From JBELMB01 sp042088665 (GTDB lineage Bacteria; Pseudomonadota; Alphaproteobacteria; Rhodobacterales; Rhodobacteraceae), in assembly GCA_042088665.1 (NCBI GenBank), contig JBELMB010000001.1:62001-126000 (forward strand): DNA of 64,000 nucleotides. Reading direction: 5' to 3'. The position numbers and the translations under genes are program-made. The stretch's first letter is position 1. Each line of letters opens with the position of its first letter. The notes beneath the pieces are model-generated. The model was not told the origin of the DNA, ran no database searches, and was given only the letters and a program-made list of their open reading frames with translations. Shown here in pieces: positions 57,498 through 64,000 of the stretch.

Positions 57498-59117
57498 TTG
57501 AGCCAGATTTTGAACAGCTGGAATGCCTTGAGCGTGCGTCAGCGTGCGGTGGTGGTTGGTGCAACTCTGGCCGTGATGCTCGCGGTCTGGGGCATGGCGC
57601 GGATGGCCTCGGCGCCAAATTACACGCTTTTGTATGCGGGCCTGGAAAATGGCGCCGCTGGGGAGGTGGTCAATGCTCTCGAAGCACGTAATGTGCCATA
57701 TCAAGTGCGCGCCGGCGCAATTTTTGTTCCCGATGCCAACCGGGATGCCTTGCGTCTGACTTTGGCGAGCGAGGGTCTACCGGCAAATGGTGGTCAGGGT
57801 TATGAAATCCTCGATGACTTGACCGGTTTCGGTACAACGTCGCAGATGTTCGACGCGGCATATTGGCGGGCAAAAGAAGGCGAACTGGCGCGGACCATCG
57901 TGTCAAACCCCAAAATTGCAACAGCCCGCGTCCATATCGCCAATAGCTCTTCCAACCCATTCCAACGCGACGTTTCCCCAACAGCTTCGATTGCGGTCTC
58001 GACCACCAATGGGGTGATTTCCACCCAGCAGGCCCGTGCATTGAAGTTCCTGGTGGCTTCCGCAGTTCCGAATCTCGATCCGGAATCAGTCGCTGTCATT
58101 GATGGTCAAGGTGGGTTGATCGGTGCCGAGGCCGAAAATGGTGCCGGGCCGAGTGCGGATGACCGGGCGGCGTTGCTGCGCGATCGCGTACAACGCCTTA
58201 TGGAAGCAAGGGTCGGTACGGGAAACGCGGTTGTCGAAGTCAGCGTCGACACGGTCACCGAAAGCGAATTGATTCGCGAACGCAGCTTTGATCCTGAAGC
58301 GCGCGTCGTGATCTCGACCGATACCGAGGAACGTACTGACCAAGCCGAGAACTCGGGCGGTGGCGATGTGACGGTTGCCTCTAACTTGCCGGATGGGGAC
58401 GCAGGTGGCGGCGACGCGTCCAACTCCCAAAAGGCAGAAACGCGTGAACGGATCAACTATGAAGTTTCTGAAACAACGCGCGAAATTACGCGTGTGCCTG
58501 GCGCGATCAAACGCTTGACGGTGGCCGTATTGGTCAATGGCTCCTACGAAACCGACGCTGAGGGCGCGCAAGACTTCGTCCCTTTGCCGGAAGAAGAACT
58601 GGTGGCGTTGCGGGATCTAGTGGCGTCAGCCGTCGGTTTTGACGAGGCGCGAGGCGACCAAATCACACTGCGGTCCCTACCCTTTGAACGACCGGAGGGA
58701 CTGGGCACAGGTCCGTTGGAACCTGGCCTTTTCACCGGTTCAATCGACACGATGAGACTCATCCAGATCGGTGTGCTGGCATTCGTGGCATTGATCCTTG
58801 GTTTGTTTGTTCTGCGACCGATCCTGTCGCGAGGTGATGATGCCAATGCATTGGACACTTCTGGCGGTGCTTTGCCCGCACCCGCACCTGCCTCCGGTGA
58901 TGCGCTAGACGGTGAAATCGAACCTCTGGGTGGGTTCGACAACCTGCCTGTCATGGCAGACGGACCAGACTTTGGAGGTATGGGCATGGTCGACTTTGAT
59001 GCCCCGCCCGAAGAAGACCCGGTCGACCGGCTTCGGACTCTGATTGCGGAACGCAAGACAGAGACCGTCGAAATTCTGCGTAGTTGGCTTGAGGATGACA
59101 AGGAGAGCGCAAATTGA
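57498..59117 (+). CDS. fliF: Flagellar M-ring protein FliF
   Basis: Forms the MS-ring of the basal body; 539 residues. The start is TTG at 57498 with GGAGG 5 nt upstream. The first membrane helix is at about 14-34 (RAVVVGATLAVMLAVWGMAR). Ring-building motifs YTLLYAGLENGAAGEVVNAL, GYEILDDLTGFGTTSQMFDA and KEGELARTIVSNPKIATARV follow. The second helix is near 415-440 (LIQIGVLAFVALILGLFVLR). The C-terminal tail that binds FliG ends with VEILRSWLEDDKES. It is first in fliF-fliH-fliN-fliP and its stop overlaps the fliH start. Confidence 0.95.
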   Translation: MSQILNSWNALSVRQRAVVVGATLAVMLAVWGMARMASAPNYTLLYAGLENGAAGEVVNALEARNVPYQVRAGAIFVPDANRDALRLTLASEGLPANGGQGYEILDDLTGFGTTSQMFDAAYWRAKEGELARTIVSNPKIATARVHIANSSSNPFQRDVSPTASIAVSTTNGVISTQQARALKFLVASAVPNLDPESVAVIDGQGGLIGAEAENGAGPSADDRAALLRDRVQRLMEARVGTGNAVVEVSVDTVTESELIRERSFDPEARVVISTDTEERTDQAENSGGGDVTVASNLPDGDAGGGDASNSQKAETRERINYEVSETTREITRVPGAIKRLTVAVLVNGSYETDAEGAQDFVPLPEEELVALRDLVASAVGFDEARGDQITLRSLPFERPEGLGTGPLEPGLFTGSIDTMRLIQIGVLAFVALILGLFVLRPILSRGDDANALDTSGGALPAPAPASGDALDGEIEPLGGFDNLPVMADGPDFGGMGMVDFDAPPEEDPVDRLRTLIAERKTETVEILRSWLEDDKESAN

Positions 59118-59731
59118 CCGAACTTCAGGATCTTCTTGAAGACTTCGGTTGCGCCGTTCCAGAAGTCAACGCCGCCTCTATTCTCGACGCGTCCAGCGTG
59201 AGCGAGGCTGAACTGGAGGGGCAAAAGCTGGAATCCTTCGAAAAAGGATACCGGGCGGGATGGGATGACGCGATTGCCGCTCAAGCTGATGATCGCACGC
59301 GTATTTCCAGCGCTCTCGGCCAACACTTGCAAGATCTCTCGTTCACCTATCACGAGGCCTACGGCCAGGTTCTTGCGTCGCTGACACCGCTCCTGTCGGA
59401 ACTGGTAGAGACTTTTCTGCCGCAAGTCGCTCGCGCCACCATTGGAATGCACATTGCAGAACATCTGGAAAAATTGACTGCCGACATTGCCAATTGCGAA
59501 GTCGAAATCGCGGTATCGCCAGACAATATGGAGGCAGTTGCACCTCATCTAGAAGGCTCATTTGGTTTCCCGATCAAATTGGTGACTGACGACACCTTGG
59601 CAAATGAACAAGCCGATATTCGGTTCGGTGACCAGGAGCGGCAGATCGATCTCGGCGACCTTGCCAAATCCGTAAACGAGGCGGTGCAGGGCTTTGCCCA
59701 CGACAACCAAAGGAAGGTTAACAATGGATAA
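59114..59731 (+). CDS. fliH: FliH-like flagellar export ATPase regulator
   Basis: Helical protein of 205 residues that should regulate the FliI ATPase and link it to the C-ring. SFEKGYRAGWDDAIAAQADD is the typical FliH start of the long helix, and SELVETFLPQVARATIGMHI the C-terminal domain. The TTG start overlaps the fliF stop (TTGA). Sequence conservation in FliH is low, so the call relies on pattern and position between fliF and fliN. No fliI is in the window. Confidence 0.8.
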   Translation: MTELQDLLEDFGCAVPEVNAASILDASSVSEAELEGQKLESFEKGYRAGWDDAIAAQADDRTRISSALGQHLQDLSFTYHEAYGQVLASLTPLLSELVETFLPQVARATIGMHIAEHLEKLTADIANCEVEIAVSPDNMEAVAPHLEGSFGFPIKLVTDDTLANEQADIRFGDQERQIDLGDLAKSVNEAVQGFAHDNQRKVNNG

Positions 59732-60011
59732 CGCGCAACCCGGTGCTCGTGGGGATACGGCGACGCCTTTTACCTCGGTCCCGATCGAGATCACTGTGTC
59801 TGTCGGGCGCGCACGCCCTCTCGTCCGTGAACTTCTGCAACTTAACGAAGGGTCGGTGCTGACGCTAGACAAGCAACTCGACGACCCAGTGGAGCTTTAC
59901 GTTGGCGAAAAACTGATAGGGATCGGAGTTCTGGAAGTCGTCGAAGGTGACGGGCAGGGACAGCTTGCCGTCCGCCTCACTGAAGTTGTCGACCTGCAGA
60001 CAACGGCCTGA
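59724..60011 (+). CDS. fliN: Flagellar motor switch protein FliN
   Basis: C-ring protein of 95 residues, the SpoA/SpoIIID-type fold. PIEITVSVGRARPLVRELLQ then LNEGSVLTLDKQLDDPVELY is diagnostic, followed by IGIGVLEVVEGDGQGQLAVR. The start at 59724 has AAGGAAGG upstream and overlaps the end of fliH by 8 nt. fliP begins 3 nt after its stop. FliM and FliG are not in the window. Confidence 0.93.
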   Translation: MDNAQPGARGDTATPFTSVPIEITVSVGRARPLVRELLQLNEGSVLTLDKQLDDPVELYVGEKLIGIGVLEVVEGDGQGQLAVRLTEVVDLQTTA

Positions 60012-60014
60012 TCG

Positions 60015-60749
60015 ATGACCTTGCTCAGAAGGGCTCTGGTAGCAATGGCTTTGCTTATGGCGTTGGCGTTTCCAGCGCAGGCACAATCCATTGCAATCGA
60101 TCTTGGCGAAGGTGGTTCGGTGACCGCGACGACGGTTCAGTTGATTGCTGTAATCACACTGTTGAGCCTCGCACCTGGAATCGCCATTATGGTGACCTGT
60201 TTTCCTTTCATGGTGACGGTGCTTGCAATTTTGCGGCAAGCCATTGGGTTGCAGCAATCTCCGCCGAACATGCTGATTGTCAGTCTTGCGTTGTTCTTGA
60301 CATTTTTCGTTATGGAACCCGTTTTTACAGAAGCATGGGAAGACGGCGTAAAACCACTGTTGAACGAAGAAATCGAATTGGAAGAAGGCGCGCTGAAAGC
60401 CATGGCGCCTGTGCGCGTCTTCATGGTGGGTCGCCTTGATCCAGATACTTTCTACGAATTGGCTGAATTGAGACCGGATGCGCAAAACATCGTTCTGGCA
60501 CCAGAGGCACCGCTCAGCGTCCTGATCCCCAGCTTCATGTTGTCGGAAATCTCGCGCGCGTTTCAGGTGGGATTCTTGATCTTTCTCCCGTTCCTGATCA
60601 TCGATCTCGTCGTGGCTGCAGTGCTGATGTCGATGGGCATGATGATGGTGCCGCCTGCAGTTGTGTCACTGCCTTTCAAACTGGGGTTCTTTGTCATTGC
60701 AGATGGGTGGGCTCTGCTTTCTGGTAGCCTTGTCCGCAGTTACTTTTGA
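60015..60749 (+). CDS. fliP: Flagellar export gate protein FliP
   Basis: Core subunit of the flagellar type III export gate, 244 residues. A cleavable signal peptide (LVAMALLMALAFPAQAQ) is followed by membrane helices with the invariant LLSLAPGIAIMVTCFPFMVT and SVLIPSFMLSEISRAFQVGF then LIFLPFLIIDLVVAAVLMSM and GMMMVPPAVVSLPFKL. It is the last gene of the operon; the next partner genes fliQ and fliR are absent here. A terminator hairpin follows at 60929-60946. Confidence 0.95.
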   Translation: MTLLRRALVAMALLMALAFPAQAQSIAIDLGEGGSVTATTVQLIAVITLLSLAPGIAIMVTCFPFMVTVLAILRQAIGLQQSPPNMLIVSLALFLTFFVMEPVFTEAWEDGVKPLLNEEIELEEGALKAMAPVRVFMVGRLDPDTFYELAELRPDAQNIVLAPEAPLSVLIPSFMLSEISRAFQVGFLIFLPFLIIDLVVAAVLMSMGMMMVPPAVVSLPFKLGFFVIADGWALLSGSLVRSYF

Positions 60750-60928
60750 CGTCTGTCCCTCTTCCAGACGGAGCGCCCCCAAGAAACGAAGCCGACATCT
60801 CTTCATCGGATCTTTTGCGACAGAGAAATCTTGAGCAAGGTGGGCATGGCCGAAACTGCATGTCCGATGTCCCATCGCCGAAACGAAGTATTGGATCGCC
60901 CCTTCGACAACCGGTGCAGCGCCCGTAG

Positions 60929-60946
60929 CGCGGGGTTGACCCCGCG
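60929..60946. terminator. Terminator between fliP and the mutarotase gene
   Basis: CGCGGGG, TTGA, CCCCGCG: a perfect 7-bp GC stem followed by TTTCTTC on the plus strand, in the gap between convergent genes. It shares its GGGGT..ACCCC loop region with the hairpin at 44205-44222. Confidence 0.6.
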
Positions 60947-60951
60947 TTTCT

Positions 60952-61923
60952 TCAGGGGTCGGGTTGGATGTCAATGGTGGTCCTTTGGTGAAAAGGCTGC
61001 TCTGGCGCACATTCAACGGATGGGAAACCCGGAGTGTTGATTGCGTTGGGGAAACCCTGGGCTTCCAGACACAGACCACCGAAGGGGGCATGGGGCGCGC
61101 CGTCGGACGCAGGGCCACAATCCCGCAAAGTATTGGATGTATAGACCTGCAAGCCCGGCGCATCTGTTGTCAAGGACAGGCGCATCCCGTCCGGGGACAG
61201 AGCTTCTGCCTGGGGCGCTCCTCCTGACAAGACATAGTTCAGGTCATAGCCGATCCGATCCGGGTCAGCCTCTTCCAAAAAACGCATCTCACGGAAATCG
61301 AACCGGCTGCCTGCCACGGGCTGAATCTGCCCGGTCGGCAAAAGATCCGCGTCGGTTGGTGTCACGGCATCCGCAGCAATGCGTAGCCGATGCTTGCGAA
61401 TGTCACCCTCTCCGGCGAGGTTGAAATAGACGTGCTGCGCAAGATTGACCGGCGTGGGCCGGTCGCTATGTGCATGCATTTCCCATGTCAGGGCCGATCC
61501 GTTGAGTGTCATGTTGACTTCGACATCCAAAGCGCCCGGATAGCCCTGGTCCAGATGTGGGCTGTGCAGGTGAAAGGAAACACCTTTGGGTCCGTCCGGG
61601 ACCATGCGCCAATGCCGCCAGCCAAACCCGCCCGGCCCGCCGTGAATATGAATTGCCCCTCCCGCAGAATTGCCAGGCAGGGTCCAATGTGCGCCATCCA
61701 GATCGAACGCGGCACCCGAGATCCGGTTGGCAACCCGCCCGACAACAACCCCCATGGAAACGGGATTGCTGCGATAGGTTTCCCTGTCGGCATAGCCAAG
61801 GACCACCGGGCGCCCGCCAACGCGCCAATCCTGTATCGCACAACCCACTGACAGAACGGTGATTTCCGTATCATGATCTCGCAAGACATGGGCCTCGATA
61901 GGTGTCTGGTCAGGTTCCGCCAT
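60952..61923 (-). CDS. galM: Aldose 1-epimerase (galactose mutarotase)
   Basis: Interconverts alpha and beta anomers of aldoses; 323 residues from ATG 61923, chosen for GGAGG 5 nt upstream. The fold is recognisable from VVVGRVANRISGAAFDLDG, AIHIHGGPGGFGWRHW with His of the active site, PVNLAQHVYFNL with the second His, and a late Glu in GGLCLEAQGFPNAIN. It lies alone, so it probably serves general sugar metabolism. Length is normal. Confidence 0.9.
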   Translation of the reverse strand: MAEPDQTPIEAHVLRDHDTEITVLSVGCAIQDWRVGGRPVVLGYADRETYRSNPVSMGVVVGRVANRISGAAFDLDGAHWTLPGNSAGGAIHIHGGPGGFGWRHWRMVPDGPKGVSFHLHSPHLDQGYPGALDVEVNMTLNGSALTWEMHAHSDRPTPVNLAQHVYFNLAGEGDIRKHRLRIAADAVTPTDADLLPTGQIQPVAGSRFDFREMRFLEEADPDRIGYDLNYVLSGGAPQAEALSPDGMRLSLTTDAPGLQVYTSNTLRDCGPASDGAPHAPFGGLCLEAQGFPNAINTPGFPSVECAPEQPFHQRTTIDIQPDP

Positions 61924-61991
61924 GCATCCCTCCGTCCCCGGGCATCGGATTTCACGCAACAGGGCGCCGACCAAGAGGTCGCGACCTGCGC

Positions 61992-62921
61992 CTAGAGATC
62001 CGGCATATCCTTGTCCACATCCGCGTGCAAATGCCGTTCACCACGGGCCTCTGCCAGAGCGATCTGCTTTTGCCGTTCGCGAAACCGCTGCTTGTCTTGG
62101 TCTGACGTCTCTTCCCGACACAGGTGACAGGACACGCCGTGTTCGTATTCCGGGCGGTCGCGGTCGGCGGGCAAGATCGGCCGTCGACAGGCGTAGCAAA
62201 GAAGGTGCGGACCTTCGCGCATCCCATGTTCGACCGAAACGCGCCCGTCGAAAACAAAGCACGACCCCTGCCACGTTGTCTCTGTTTCGGGCACGTCCTC
62301 AAGGTACTTCAGAATGCCGCCCTTCAGGTGAAAGACATCCTCGACCCCTTGGCTCAACAGGTAATTTGTTGATTTCTCACAACGAATTCCCCCGGTGCAG
62401 AACATCGCGATGCGCTTGTTGTGAAACCGTTCCTTGTTGGCCTCCCACCACGCGGGAAAAGCGCCAAAACTCTCGGTTTGTGGATTGATGGCGCCGTCAA
62501 AGGTGCCAATGGCCACTTCGTAGTCGTTGCGCGTGTCGATCACGGCGACATCCGGGCTTTGGATCAGGGCATTCCAGTCAGACGGCGCCACGTAATGCCC
62601 GACGCGCGCCCGCGGATCGACCCCGGGCTGGCCCATGGTCACGATCTCTTTCTTCAGGCGGACTTTCATTCGGGCGAAGGGGCGCTCCGCCGCGGTCGAG
62701 CATTTCCACTCCAGATCTGCGCAACCGGGCAGGGCCCGGATATGCGCCAGCAGGCGGTCGATTCCGTCCTTCGGGCCGGCCACGGTTCCGTTGATGCCCT
62801 CTTGCGCGAGCAGCAGCGTGCCGGTGACCTTCTCCGCCTGGCAAAGCGCCAGCAGCGGCGGGCGCAGTGTTTCAGGGGCATCGAAACGGGTGAAGTGATA
62901 AAGCGCGCAAACGGTCAGCAT
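61992..62921 (-). CDS. trhO: tRNA uridine(34) hydroxylase TrhO (rhodanese family)
   Basis: Oxygen-dependent enzyme (YceA type) that hydroxylates U34 in tRNA; 309 residues from ATG 62921, which gives the standard start MLTVCALYHFTRFDAPET. An N-terminal ferredoxin-like domain (LLLAQEGINGTVAGPKDGID) is followed by the rhodanese domain with the active-site loop IAMFCTGGIRCEKSTNYLLS. A C-terminal Cys-rich region (LLCYACRRPILPADRD and VSCHLCREE) may bind metal. Same orientation as the mutarotase gene, 68 bp upstream. Confidence 0.92.
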   Translation of the reverse strand: MLTVCALYHFTRFDAPETLRPPLLALCQAEKVTGTLLLAQEGINGTVAGPKDGIDRLLAHIRALPGCADLEWKCSTAAERPFARMKVRLKKEIVTMGQPGVDPRARVGHYVAPSDWNALIQSPDVAVIDTRNDYEVAIGTFDGAINPQTESFGAFPAWWEANKERFHNKRIAMFCTGGIRCEKSTNYLLSQGVEDVFHLKGGILKYLEDVPETETTWQGSCFVFDGRVSVEHGMREGPHLLCYACRRPILPADRDRPEYEHGVSCHLCREETSDQDKQRFRERQKQIALAEARGERHLHADVDKDMPDL

Positions 62922-62960
62922 GGCGGTCGGATAGGCAAGCCCGCCCATTCAGGCAACTGT

Positions 62961-64000
62961 TTATTCTGCCGCAAGCGCCAACCCGTGCACCACGGCGGTA
63001 AAGACTTCGGTGTCGACCGGCGTGGCATCGGGCAAGGCCTGCGCCAAGGCCCGGCGCACCGTGGACAGCAGGCTGGACCCACCGACAAAGACGACCTGAT
63101 CGACGGAGGCCGGGTTGCACCCTGCGTCGTCAATGCAGGCCAGCGCGGTCTTGGCGATCTCGCCCGCATAGCTGTCAAGCGCCGCTGCCAGATCCGTGGA
63201 CGTCAGGGTGACGGAGAGGCCGCGCTCGACGTCCTTGAGGTCGATCACGCCGCGTGGCTGCCCATTGGCGGCAATCTTGCCGGCCTCGACCGCATAGGCC
63301 ACGTCGTGACCAAGATGCGATTCCAGAACATCGGCCAGACGCTCGAAGAGGGCAGGTTCCGGGGCGAGCCGGATCCAGCGCTGAACCTCGCGCAAGAGCG
63401 CGCCATCGTAGACAAAGGGGATCTTTTCCCACGCCGCAAGATCGTGAAATACCGCACGAGGCGCTGCATGGGTCCGCGCGCCCAGTTCCGCGCCGATCTG
63501 CGCGCCGTAGCCCAGCAGGGGCATGGCGTGGGCGAGGCTCAGCACGCGGTCGAAATCCGTTCCGCCAAGGCGCAGGCCGCGGCTTGCCAACATCCGCGTC
63601 TCGCCACCGGCCCGTTCGCACAGGGTAAAGTCCGAGGTGCCGCCGCCGATATCGACAATCAGCATCCGTCCCGTGCCATCCGCGGCAAGCGCTGCGGCCT
63701 CCGGCTCGGGCAGGAAGTCGACGGCCTCGAACCCGGCGAGCATGTAGGCCTCTGTCAGATCCTCAAGCGCCTGCGCGTGCCGTTCCTCTGATGCAGAGTG
63801 AAAGCGCACCGGCCGTCCGGACAGCGCGGTGTCAAAACGCATCCCGGTGTGGGCTTCGGCGCGCGCGCGGATCTCTGTCAGAAAGCGGGCGATGACTTCG
63901 ATCAGGGTCACGCGTTCGTTCAAGAGACGCCTTTGTTCGCGGGCCAACGGTGTGCCGAGGATGGACTTCAGCGCCCGCATGAACCGCCCTTCCAATCCGT
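62961..64000 (-). CDS. Hsp70-family protein, YegD type (N-terminal part outside the window)
   Basis: The open frame enters from the right edge, so about the first quarter of the protein is missing. The visible 346 or so codons contain the actin-like ATPase phosphate-2 region MLIVDIGGGTSDFTLCERAG and the adenosine motif VDQVVFVGGSSLLSTVRRAL. There is no substrate-binding domain after the ATPase, which is the YegD type and not DnaK. A hydrophilic ending (VVHGLALAAE) follows. Function is not established for this family; a chaperone-like or regulatory ATPase is possible. Confidence 0.82.
   Translation of the reverse strand, partial: GLEGRFMRALKSILGTPLAREQRRLLNERVTLIEVIARFLTEIRARAEAHTGMRFDTALSGRPVRFHSASEERHAQALEDLTEAYMLAGFEAVDFLPEPEAAALAADGTGRMLIVDIGGGTSDFTLCERAGGETRMLASRGLRLGGTDFDRVLSLAHAMPLLGYGAQIGAELGARTHAAPRAVFHDLAAWEKIPFVYDGALLREVQRWIRLAPEPALFERLADVLESHLGHDVAYAVEAGKIAANGQPRGVIDLKDVERGLSVTLTSTDLAAALDSYAGEIAKTALACIDDAGCNPASVDQVVFVGGSSLLSTVRRALAQALPDATPVDTEVFTAVVHGLALAAE

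Noticed and set aside
62421..63791. Open frame of 456 codons opposite trhO and the Hsp70-like gene
   Set aside because: Antisense shadow; both minus-strand genes show complete family motifs.

Overview
The window is chromosomal DNA from an alphaproteobacterium of the order Rhodobacterales, most likely the Roseobacter group. The evidence is the regB / senC-regA redox cluster, the order ubiB-ubiE-mutM-enoyl-CoA hydratase-rpsT-dnaA-dnaN-recF-gyrB, the flaF/flbT type of flagellin control, CtrA-type boxes and the generally GC-rich coding sequence. No tRNA, rRNA, prophage or CRISPR array was recognised.

Layout. 1-3596: the start of a PAS-domain sensor kinase preceded by a consensus CtrA box, then regB diverging from senC-regA. 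3597-5579: an island of broken transposases from four insertion sequences, invaded by small palindromic repeats. 5580-11572: flagellar segment A (flbT, flaF, flagellin, flgN-like and flgJ-like genes on the minus strand; fliK-like and flgD on the plus strand). 11580-22993: a housekeeping core for ubiquinone synthesis, DNA repair and replication. 23103-29848: an aldolase and a dehydrogenase, modABC for molybdate uptake, and an SDR enzyme translationally coupled to an Fe-S photolyase. 30010-41698: a mixed set with an exported MORN-repeat protein, NAD+ synthetase facing a TIR-membrane-propeller protein, a zincin, an RNA cyclic phosphodiesterase, an MFS transporter, a sugar kinase, gltX, a MATE pump and a gamma-glutamylcyclotransferase-like protein. 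41719-47435: an NsrR-like regulator behind an FNR-type box, then a tandem glycine riboswitch and the glycine cleavage operon gcvT-gcvH-orf-gcvP. 47449-48647: an AT-richer pocket with an orphan gene and a 55-residue membrane protein. 48721-55629: an inositol-phosphatase-like enzyme, a YbbAP-type ABC exporter with its divergent esterase, a geranylgeranyl-reductase-like flavoprotein and an L,D-transpeptidase. 55789-60749: flagellar segment B (fliL-orf-motE facing fliF-fliH-fliN-fliP). 60952-64000: galactose mutarotase, the tRNA hydroxylase trhO and the C-terminal part of an Hsp70-like protein.

How the parts work together. RegB/RegA with SenC links respiration to redox state, and the NsrR-like gene with its FNR-type box suggests an oxygen or nitric-oxide input. 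CtrA-like boxes at the lone sensor kinase and at fliL/fliF suggest that motility here follows the CtrA phosphorelay. The flagellar genes look lower in GC than the core genes between them and lie in two blocks about 44 kb apart, with IS debris at one outer edge. The least familiar item is the TIR-membrane-propeller protein that ends next to NAD+ synthetase.
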